A stretch of DNA of 6,781 bases from contig VBFZ01000043.1 of the NCBI GenBank assembly GCA_005880805.1, positions 1-6,781 on the forward strand. Direction: 5' to 3'. The position numbers and the translations under genes are program-made. Positions within the stretch are counted from its first letter, which is position 1. Each line of letters opens with the position of its first letter. The notes under the pieces were generated by a model. That model was not told the origin of the DNA, ran no database searches, and saw only the letters and a program-made list of their open reading frames with translations. The stretch is from Chloroflexota bacterium (GTDB lineage: Bacteria; Chloroflexota; Limnocylindria; Limnocylindrales; CSP1-4). Below are positions 1 through 5,506 of the stretch, piece after piece.

Positions 1-95
1 CCGATTCCCATCTCCTGGAACGTCAGCTCGCAGTGCTGACAGTGGTAGAAGACGGTCGGCGCGTAGGTGATGACCTCGATCGTCACGGGCTTCAT
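1..95 (-). CDS. Small CxxC protein, N-terminal 31 codons only
   Basis: The coding sequence starts at an ATG (95-93) and runs off the left edge, so only 31 residues are visible. They begin MKPVTIEVITYAP and contain a Cys-Gln-His-Cys (CxxC) motif at residues 19-22, directly after a short beta-strand-like segment ending in Phe-Tyr-His. An N-terminal strand followed by CxxC is the layout of thioredoxin/glutaredoxin-like small proteins. The CxxC could also bind a metal. I recall similar short proteins from Chloroflexota but cannot confirm the match here. The start is well supported: a GAGGA Shine-Dalgarno sequence (106-102) sits 7 nt upstream. The gene is separated from its neighbour by more than 500 bp of non-coding DNA and therefore probably has its own promoter. 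Its function is an inference from the motif alone. Confidence 0.72.
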   Translation of the reverse strand, partial: MKPVTIEVITYAPTVFYHCQHCELTFQEMGI

Positions 96-119
96 CTGAA
101 ATCCTCGACGAACGGCCCG

Positions 120-161
120 AGGATACACCTGCCGAATACCCCTCCTGCCGAGAGGGTGCAA
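120..161 (-). promoter_or_regulatory. Possible promoter of the CxxC gene
   Basis: Two weak candidates are visible on the minus strand. One is a TATCCT -10 element (125-120), which would give a leader of roughly 18 nt containing the GAGGA ribosome site. The other is TTGCAC (161-156) and TATTCG (138-133) with an exact 17-nt spacer. Each matches the sigma-70-type consensus only partly, so this is a weak call. The same hexamer TATCCT also stands in front of the tRNA gene in this window. Confidence 0.3.
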
Positions 162-197
162 TCAGTCTCTCAGCTCCCTCTCGCGGCCGTCGACGGA

Positions 198-220
198 TCA
201 TCCATGCACCCGTGGACTGG
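198..220 (-). repeat. Spaced motif AGTCC-N5-TGCATG, copy 1
   Basis: Read on the minus strand this is CCAGTCC, the five bases ACGGG, then TGCATG-G-ATGA. It is identical to copy 3 (424-446) at 20 of 23 positions, with all differences inside the central five-base segment. Its first 16 bases from AGTCC match copy 4 (563-578) at 15 positions. Function unknown. Confidence 0.7.
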
Positions 221-264
221 GAAGAACATCGAGAGAGCGCGACACTGAGGGCGTCCACCCGTGA

Positions 265-296
265 TTCATCCCGAGCCACGCTCGCGTCGGGATGAA
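265..296. repeat. 10-bp perfect inverted repeat (hairpin)
   Basis: TTCATCCCGA (265-274) and TCGGGATGAA (287-296) are exact reverse complements separated by a 12-nt loop. Neither strand shows a T-run after the stem, so a standard intrinsic terminator is unlikely. The right arm continues into ATGAACTAC (292-300), a word repeated after motif copy 2 (358-366). A GTCCACCCGTG segment (253-263) just to the left resembles the inner part of motif copy 3. It could be an operator, a processed repeat or a terminator lacking a U-tract. Confidence 0.7.
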
Positions 297-340
297 CTAC
301 CTGGCGATCCTTCCTGAACGGCGCACCCCTCGGTCTTCGC

Positions 341-361
341 AGTCCGGGCCTGCATGAATGA
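341..361 (+). repeat. Spaced motif AGTCC-N5-TGCATG, copy 2
   Basis: On the plus strand this reads AGTCC, GGGCC, TGCATG-A-ATGA. It keeps both fixed blocks of the motif and differs in the central five bases. It is followed by ACTAC, as is the right arm of the inverted repeat at 287-300. Orientation is opposite to copies 1 and 3. Confidence 0.65.
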
Positions 362-423
362 ACTACGGCTACCACCCTCCCGGGAGCCGTGGGCCTCTGG
401 GAAAGGGTCGTCCTCGGATTCCC

Positions 424-446
424 TCATCCATGCATGGGTGGACTGG
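424..446 (-). repeat. Spaced motif AGTCC-N5-TGCATG, copy 3
   Basis: Read on the minus strand: CCAGTCC, ACCCA, TGCATG-G-ATGA. The centre of this copy forms a perfect 10-bp palindrome, CCATGCATGG (428-437). It matches copy 1 at 20 of 23 positions and has the same orientation, with starts 226 bp apart. Confidence 0.7.
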
Positions 447-562
447 TAAGCGGAAGCCGCCTTCAGATATCCGTCGCTGGTGTTGATTGCCGCCCACCGT
501 GAGCGTGGAACTCGGCCATTCGCCCCCGCGCCGGCCCTGAACCCGGCAGTGTTCCGCTTATG

Positions 563-578
563 AGTCCCCGGGTGCATG
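563..578 (+). repeat. Spaced motif AGTCC-N5-TGCATG, copy 4
   Basis: On the plus strand this reads AGTCC, CCGGG, TGCATG. It is identical to copy 1 at 15 of 16 positions when copy 1 is read on the minus strand. It lacks the ATGA tail and instead runs into TGAGCGTGG (577-585), a module that recurs at 500-508. Confidence 0.6.
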
Positions 579-606
579 AGCGTGGGATTCCGAATGGTGG
601 GGCGCC

Positions 607-640
607 GCGTTCTGAGGAGATCGGCGTTCTCAGAAGATCG
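607..640. repeat. 17-bp tandem duplication with internal hairpin
   Basis: Positions 607-623 and 624-640 are two directly adjacent 17-bp copies beginning GCGTTCT and ending AGATCG, identical at 15 of 17 positions. Within them TTCTGAG (610-616) and CTCAGAA (629-635) form a 7-bp inverted repeat with a 12-nt loop. The block begins 13 nt past the stop codon (653) of the minus-strand membrane-protein gene, so it could act as a 3'-end hairpin for the tig-clpP-clpX transcript. No T-run follows, so termination is only a possibility. Confidence 0.6.
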
Positions 641-652
641 CGCGCTCGTGGA

Positions 653-1060
653 TCAGGGGCAGATCGTCGAGGAAGTGGCCAGGGACTCGCCAGTGGCGGC
701 GATCACCGTCCAGCTCGTGTCGCTGATCCCCGCTCGGCCGAGCTCGTCGCGGACAAGGCCGCAGCCGATCTCACGCGCTCGCGGCTGCCGGACGCCCGGT
801 GCCAGGTACACGCGGAGCGTGGGTGGCCCGGACGTCGTCAGCCAGTAGTTTGCACCGACGACATCGGGCTTGCCACGGTCGGCGACGGCCAGCGCGGCAC
901 CGAAGCCTCGGGGAAGCGGGCTGATCAACAGGAAGACGACGACCGAGACCACGAGCAGGAGCAAGAGCCCGACGCAGCCGATGAGCAGGCCGCGACGATT
1001 GCCGGGGGCCTCCTCGGTCGCCTTCTCCCAGGCCGACAGGTCCAACGGCTGTTCGCTCAA
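653..1060 (-). CDS. Single-pass membrane protein of unknown function
   Basis: This 135-residue protein is not one I recognise. About 23 mostly polar N-terminal residues end in Asn-Arg-Arg. One long hydrophobic helix follows (about 25-47, rich in Leu and Val), then a C-terminal domain of about 88 residues. The positive-inside rule suggests the N-terminus is cytoplasmic and the C-terminal domain is outside. That domain has two cysteines (100 and 134) that could form a disulfide. The start is a TTG (1060-1058): an in-frame TAG lies four codons upstream and no ATG or GTG lies between. No clear ribosome site is visible, so a slightly later TTG (codon 6) is possible. It lies 45 bp after clpX in the same direction and is probably co-transcribed with the protease genes. 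A role with ClpXP would be guilt by association only. Confidence 0.75.
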   Translation of the reverse strand: MSEQPLDLSAWEKATEEAPGNRRGLLIGCVGLLLLLVVSVVVFLLISPLPRGFGAALAVADRGKPDVVGANYWLTTSGPPTLRVYLAPGVRQPRAREIGCGLVRDELGRAGISDTSWTVIAATGESLATSSTICP

Positions 1061-1105
1061 CTCAGGCCGCGGCTAACCGCGCGCTGCAGCGGTCTGACCA
1101 CCCGA

Positions 1106-2412
<1,307 letters not shown>

Positions 2413-2416
<4 letters not shown>

Positions 2417-2433
2417 GGGTGCCGTCCTGTCAT
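2413..2433 (-). promoter_or_regulatory. Mini-ORF overlapping the clpX start
   Basis: An ATG (2433-2431) opens a six-codon frame, MTGRHP, whose TGA (2415-2413) overlaps the GTG start of clpX (2416-2414) in the sequence GTGA. AGGGG lies 7 nt before this ATG, a workable ribosome site. Terminating ribosomes could re-initiate on clpX and so couple its translation. It may equally be chance, because clpX has its own AGGA site inside the mini-ORF. Confidence 0.25.
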
Positions 2434-2476
2434 CGTTCGCCCCTGCCGCCCTGCCGCCGCCGCCGACGCCAGCGCG

Positions 2477-3163
2477 TCAGCTCTTGGCGGGGGTGGGTCC
2501 TTCGGTCTCGTGGCTCTCGGCAGGTGCCTGTGAGCCCTCGCCCCCCAGCTTGCCCAGGTCATGTGCTTGTGCGATCAACGAGTCCCCTGAGGCCGAGTAG
2601 ACCGCATCGATGATGCCATAGTCCTTGGCCACCTCGGGAGACATGAAATAGTCCCTCTCCGTGTCCTTGATCACCTTCTCCAGCGGCTGGCCCGAGTGCT
2701 GAGCGAGGATCTCGTGGTTGACGCGCACCAGATGCTCCCATTCCCGCATCTGGATCAACGCGTCGGGTGCGTTGCCCCGGAAGCCACCCGAGCCCTGGTG
2801 GATCATGATCCGGCTGTTCGGGAGCGCGTAGCGCTTGCCCTTCGCGCCGGCCGCGAGAAGGACCGCCGCCATCGACGCGGCGATCCCGATGCAGATCGTG
2901 CTGACCGGCGCTCGTACGTACTGCATCGTGTCGTAGATCGCGAGTCCACTCGTGACCTGACCGCCCGGTGAGTTGATGTAGAGGCTGATGTCCTTCTCGG
3001 GATCCTCCGACTCGAGGAACAGCAGCTGTGCGATGACGAGGTTGGCGATGTGGTCTTCGATCGCATCGCCCACGAAGATGATTCGCTCCTTCAGCAGGCG
3101 CGAGTAGATGTCGTAGGCGCGCTCACCCCGACTCGAAGATTCGATAACCATCGGTACGAGCAT
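2477..3163 (-). CDS. clpP: ClpP, proteolytic subunit of the Clp protease
   Basis: ClpP is a serine protease that forms a two-ring, 14-subunit chamber and degrades proteins delivered by ClpX or other Clp ATPases. The 228-residue product has the complete catalytic triad: Ser97 in GIAASMA, His122 in RIMIHQ and Asp171 in ERDYFM. The oxyanion-loop motif NSPGG (64-68) and the GIIDAV segment are also present. The N-terminus MLVPMVIESSSRGERAYDIY is typical of the family. I chose ATG 3163 because GGGGAGG stands 6 nt upstream; the frame stays open to 3244, but that longer form would add 27 non-conserved residues and overlap tig. A C-terminal tail of roughly 25 residues rich in Gly, Pro, Ser and Glu goes beyond the usual catalytic fold and may be flexible. 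It lies 77 bp after tig and 60 bp before clpX, consistent with one operon. Confidence 0.98.
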   Translation of the reverse strand: MLVPMVIESSSRGERAYDIYSRLLKERIIFVGDAIEDHIANLVIAQLLFLESEDPEKDISLYINSPGGQVTSGLAIYDTMQYVRAPVSTICIGIAASMAAVLLAAGAKGKRYALPNSRIMIHQGSGGFRGNAPDALIQMREWEHLVRVNHEILAQHSGQPLEKVIKDTERDYFMSPEVAKDYGIIDAVYSASGDSLIAQAHDLGKLGGEGSQAPAESHETEGPTPAKS

Positions 3164-3175
3164 GTGAGTCCTCCC

Positions 3176-3208
3176 CGAGACGCGCGGCGGCCGCTCTGGC
3201 CGGTCTCG
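3176..3208 (-). promoter_or_regulatory. Hairpin directly before the clpP ribosome site
   Basis: CGAGAC (3176-3181) pairs with GTCTCG (3203-3208), and inside it CGGCC (3188-3192) pairs with GGCCG (3198-3202) around a 5-nt loop. A six-base bulge (3182-3187) lies on one side. Eleven base pairs therefore sit in the tig-clpP gap and end right at the GGGGAGG ribosome site. It could be an RNA processing or stabilising element, a partial terminator, or a translation control. No T-run follows. Confidence 0.4.
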
Positions 3209-3240
3209 TTCGATTTGGTTCCTGTGTTGTTCCGAAAGGC

Positions 3241-4668
3241 TCACGCCGGGGTGGCTGCCTCGGCGCTGTCGGTGGCCGCCTCGGCGGCATCCTGGGCATC
3301 TGCCCCGCCCGCCGACTCTGCGACGGCTTCCACGGTACCCGTTGCGTCGTCCTCGATGTGAGGCAACGCCGGGTGGTCGGGATGCGCCGCCAGCCAGCCG
3401 TCAACGAGGTATTCGACGACCTTCGAGCGGCGCAGCGTGCTGCGGATGAAGTTCCGACCCCGCTCCGACTCGAAGTAGCCGATCAGCCGCGCGTCCCCCG
3501 CGTAGCGCTGGCGGGCGCGCTCGACCTCGGCCTCGACCGCGTCGTCGGTCACCGTGATGCCCTCGACCTCGGCGATCTTCGAGAGGACGATCAGGACCTT
3601 CACCCGCTGCTCCGCTCGCGGTCGAAACTCCTTGTGGAGGTCTTCCTCCGACTGGTTGGTCGCCTTGAGGTAGGCGTCCTGCGAGATGCGCTGGCGGGCG
3701 AGCGTCGCGCGAAACTCGTCGTGCATGACCTCGACTTCCTGGTCGATCAGGATGTCCGGCAGATCCATCGTCGCGTTGGCCACCGCGTACTCGATGATCC
3801 GGTCCGAGAAGGTATGCCTCGCGCTGTCGAGGGCATTGCGCTCGAGTCGCTTGCGGACGTCGACGCGCAGGGCCGCGAGATCGGCGTAGTCACCCATCGA
3901 GGCCGCGAATTCGTCGTTGAGCTCGGGCAGGATCTTCTCGCGCAGCTCTTTGAGCTCGACTTCGAAGTGCGCCGGCTTGCCCGCCAGCTCGGCTTCGGCG
4001 TAATCGTCCGGGAACGTCACGTCGAACTCCGCGCGCTCCCCCGCCCGGAGGCCGGTGATGTGGTCCTCGAAGCCCGGGATCAACCGCTCCTCGCCGAGAA
4101 TGAGCGGCATCCGCTCGGCTGAGCCGCCGGGGAAGGCTGTGCCGTCGCGGCTGCCGGTATAGCCGATGACCGCGTAGTCGCCCTTCTTCGCGGCGCGATC
4201 CTCCACGGGCGCCAGGGTTGCGTTCTGGTCCCGTAGCTCGTCGACGACGCGGTCGACCGTCGCGTCGGTGATCTCCTCGATCTCAGGCCGGAAGTTGAAG
4301 TGGCGATAGTCCCCGAGTTCGACCTCCGGCCGAACGTGGAGTGTTGCGTTGAAGACGAGCGGCTTGCCCTCCTCGGCCTGCTCCACCTCGATCTTCGCCT
4401 GGTCGAGCGGCAGGATTGCCTTCTCGACGAGCGCGTCGCGGTAGGCGTCCTGGACGAGGTGATCCACCGCGTCCTCGAGCACGGCGCCGGGGCCGAGCAC
4501 CCGATCGAGCATGAAGCGGGGCGCCTTCCCGGGCCGGAAGCCCGGCACCTTCGTGCGCCGCGAGAGATGGCGGACGGAGGCGTCGACCGCTCGCGTCAGC
4601 CGCTCCGCTGGCAGCTCGATGTCGAGCTTGACCGAGCTCCTGGGGCCGGGCGTGGCGGTCACGTTCAT
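3241..4668 (-). CDS. tig: Trigger factor, ribosome-bound chaperone
   Basis: Trigger factor binds at the ribosomal exit tunnel and shields nascent chains; its middle domain is a peptidyl-prolyl isomerase. The 475-residue product shows the standard layout. The N-terminal ribosome-binding domain (about 1-115) has the signature GFRPGKAP (43-50), which contacts protein L23. An FKBP-type isomerase domain follows (about 157-242, including GDYAVIGY, IPGFED and TFPDDY). The helical SurA-like chaperone domain spans about 245-430. The last 38 residues form an Ala/Glu/Asp-rich tail with low complexity, making it somewhat longer than the E. coli protein (432). The start is the ATG at 4668-4666. There is no good Shine-Dalgarno sequence, but a TAGACT -10-like element 9 nt upstream suggests a nearly leaderless message. 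It is the first protein gene of the tig-clpP-clpX group. Confidence 0.96.
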   Translation of the reverse strand: MNVTATPGPRSSVKLDIELPAERLTRAVDASVRHLSRRTKVPGFRPGKAPRFMLDRVLGPGAVLEDAVDHLVQDAYRDALVEKAILPLDQAKIEVEQAEEGKPLVFNATLHVRPEVELGDYRHFNFRPEIEEITDATVDRVVDELRDQNATLAPVEDRAAKKGDYAVIGYTGSRDGTAFPGGSAERMPLILGEERLIPGFEDHITGLRAGERAEFDVTFPDDYAEAELAGKPAHFEVELKELREKILPELNDEFAASMGDYADLAALRVDVRKRLERNALDSARHTFSDRIIEYAVANATMDLPDILIDQEVEVMHDEFRATLARQRISQDAYLKATNQSEEDLHKEFRPRAEQRVKVLIVLSKIAEVEGITVTDDAVEAEVERARQRYAGDARLIGYFESERGRNFIRSTLRRSKVVEYLVDGWLAAHPDHPALPHIEDDATGTVEAVAESAGGADAQDAAEAATDSAEAATPA

Positions 4669-4677
4669 GGGCCGCCC

Positions 4678-4683
4678 AGTCTA
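4678..4683 (-). promoter_or_regulatory. Possible -10 element of tig (leaderless start)
   Basis: TAGACT fits the TAnnnT pattern and ends 9 nt before the tig ATG. Transcription would then begin about 2-3 nt before the start codon. No good -35 hexamer is present; TTCGCC or TCGCCC at the right distance are poor matches. The lack of a ribosome site in front of tig is consistent with this. Confidence 0.3.
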
Positions 4684-4700
4684 CCCGCCGCCTCCCGATG

Positions 4701-4734
4701 GGGCGAACGCCCGGACTCGCCGCGGCGCGCGCCG
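4701..4734 (-). terminator. GC-rich dyads after the tRNA, possible terminator
   Basis: The 72-bp gap between the tRNA 3' end and tig contains two compact dyads. One is the 12-bp perfect palindrome CGGCGCGCGCCG (4723-4734); the other is GGGCG-AA-CGCCC (4701-4712). They could separate tRNA processing from tig transcription. Neither has a T-run, and the region may simply be GC-rich spacer. Confidence 0.2.
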
Positions 4735-4740
4735 AATGGA

Positions 4741-4829
4741 TGGTAGGCGAGGTCAGACTCGAACTGACACGCCGCTCAACGCGGCACCGGCTCCTAAGGC
4801 CGGCGCGTCTGCCATTCCGCCACTCGCCC
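4741..4829 (-). tRNA. tRNA-Leu, anticodon UAG
   Basis: This is an 89-nt class II tRNA with an encoded CCA end (4743-4741). The acceptor arms GGGCGAG and CTCGCCT pair over 7 bp, with a G-U wobble at the first pair, and discriminator A73 is typical of leucine tRNA. The anticodon arm is CCGGC, loop CTTAGGA, GCCGG. The anticodon is TAG (4796-4794), which reads CUA and probably other CUN codons. A long variable arm (TGCCGC...GCGGCG) and a perfect T arm (GTCAG, TTCGAGT, CTGAC) complete the fold. A TATCCT element (4852-4847) ends 17 nt before the 5' end and could be its -10 box. The gene lies 72 bp before tig in the same direction. Confidence 0.97.
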
Positions 4830-4846
4830 TGGGTTCGCGGTCACAG

Positions 4847-4852
4847 AGGATA
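4847..4852 (-). promoter_or_regulatory. Possible -10 element of the tRNA-Leu gene
   Basis: TATCCT matches TATAAT at four of six positions and ends 17 nt before the mature tRNA 5' end, which would leave a leader of about 10 nt for removal by RNase P. No recognisable -35 hexamer is present at 16-18 nt spacing. Confidence 0.25.
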
Positions 4853-4873
4853 CGTCTCGACGATCGCGATGGG

Positions 4874-4896
4874 GCGATGGCGAAACCCGCCATCGC
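4874..4896 (-). terminator. 9-bp perfect hairpin after the membrane gene pair
   Basis: GCGATGGCG (4874-4882) and CGCCATCGC (4888-4896) are perfect reverse complements around a 5-nt loop. The stem begins 4 nt after the stop codon of the upstream minus-strand gene (4903-4901) and lies before the tRNA gene. Position and strength suit an intrinsic terminator, but no T-run follows, so it may be a U-tract-less terminator or an RNA-stabilising 3' hairpin. Confidence 0.5.
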
Positions 4897-4900
4897 TGGC

Positions 4901-5506
4901 TCAGCGTCGGGGTTGATCCGAAGGCGGTGGCGGCGACTCGGTCGTCGGCGGGGGCTCGCGACGCCCCATCCGCCTGAGCGCCTCGTCGAACGACTTCCGG
5001 TCCGGCGAGAACAGCGACTGGGCCATGCGCCTGCCCGCCTGAGACGAAACGGGTTTGAAGATGTTGCCGAGAATCGTCGTGGCGACCGCCGTCAGGTCGC
5101 GCTCCTTGCGAACCTTCGACTTCGCCTCCAGGTAGTCGGCGAACTCACGCTCCAGCGTTCCGCGGACTTTCTCGCCGTCGGTACCCAACTTGCGAAGCGT
5201 CTTGTCGACTTCCTCCGGAAGCATTGACTTCGGAAGGTCGGCCTCGGGTCCCCAGATCAACCGCCTGACGCGGCGGAATACCCGCTGCGGGCCGCCGGCC
5301 ACGAGGAATGCGACGCCTGCTGCCGCGCCACCTACCTTCAGCGGATCGTCCCTGACCCGGGCCGGAATGTCCACCGCGGAACGAGCAGCCGCCCCGAACC
5401 GGACCGTCTCATCGACAAGGCCCTGTCGAGCCGCCAGGACCTCAGCCTTGGCCGCATCCACTTCCGCGCGGCCTGCCGCAGGCGCCAGGCTTCGGTCGTC
5501 GGTCAT
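4901..5506 (-). CDS. Helical membrane-associated protein, DUF3618/YqjD-like
   Basis: The 201-residue product has a charged, Ala-rich N-terminal helix (about 10-47). The segment DPLKVGGAAAGVAFLVAGG (54-72) is a short hydrophobic stretch, followed by a basic patch (RVFRRVRR, 75-82). A charged helical middle comes next (about 95-140), then a second mildly hydrophobic segment (about 137-150) and a Pro-rich tail (185-199). A long helix followed by a short glycine-rich hydrophobic segment resembles DUF3618 and YqjD/DUF883 proteins, which commonly sit beside YqjE/holin-like genes, as here. E. coli YqjD is an inner-membrane, ribosome-associated stationary-phase protein; transferring that role is inference. 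The start ATG (5506-5504) overlaps the TGA of the upstream gene as ATGA, indicating translational coupling. The frame stays open upstream to 5650, but those residues overlap the neighbour and are not protein-like. The family call is tentative. Confidence 0.78.
   Translation of the reverse strand: MTDDRSLAPAAGRAEVDAAKAEVLAARQGLVDETVRFGAAARSAVDIPARVRDDPLKVGGAAAGVAFLVAGGPQRVFRRVRRLIWGPEADLPKSMLPEEVDKTLRKLGTDGEKVRGTLEREFADYLEAKSKVRKERDLTAVATTILGNIFKPVSSQAGRRMAQSLFSPDRKSFDEALRRMGRREPPPTTESPPPPSDQPRR

Larger units (their letters stand above)
96..652. other. Gene-free, repeat-bearing intergenic region
   Basis: About 560 bp separate the end of the membrane-protein gene (stop at 653) from the start of the CxxC gene. 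I see no credible coding sequence. The open frames on both strands (33-248 plus, 266-577 minus, 576-848 plus) lack a good ribosome site or overlap each other and real genes, and give Arg/Gly/Ser-rich translations. The region does hold structure: four copies of a spaced AGTCC-N5-TGCATG word, a 10-bp perfect inverted repeat, a repeated TGAGCGTGG module (500-515 and 577-592, 13 of 16 identical; its core inverted at 276-283) and a 17-bp tandem duplication. It could be a regulatory region, a decayed repeat element or a small RNA locus. The sequence alone does not decide. Confidence 0.6.

Noticed and set aside
266..577. Minus-strand open frame of 103 codons in the gene-free region
   Set aside because: It spans the inverted repeat and three motif copies in different frames and has no recognisable domain. 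The repeats explain the sequence better than coding does, although a fast-evolving small gene cannot be fully excluded.
198..578. CRISPR array
   Set aside because: The repeated words are short, in both orientations and irregularly spaced, with no cas gene in the window.
3164..3244. Longer ClpP start at 3244
   Set aside because: It adds 27 non-conserved residues, overlaps the end of tig and has no ribosome site, whereas ATG 3163 has an excellent one.
3358..4122. Plus-strand open frame of 254 codons
   Set aside because: It lies wholly opposite tig and has composition typical of an antisense shadow.
4701..4712. GTTCGC half-site before tig as a ClgR-type stress operator
   Set aside because: The partner half-site GCGAAC at 5-nt spacing is missing. 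I also found no CIRCE or HAIR-type inverted repeat in front of tig, clpP or clpX.
4300..5227. Overlapping plus-strand open frames across tig, the tRNA and the next gene
   Set aside because: They run through the tRNA on the opposite strand and overlap three well-supported minus-strand features.
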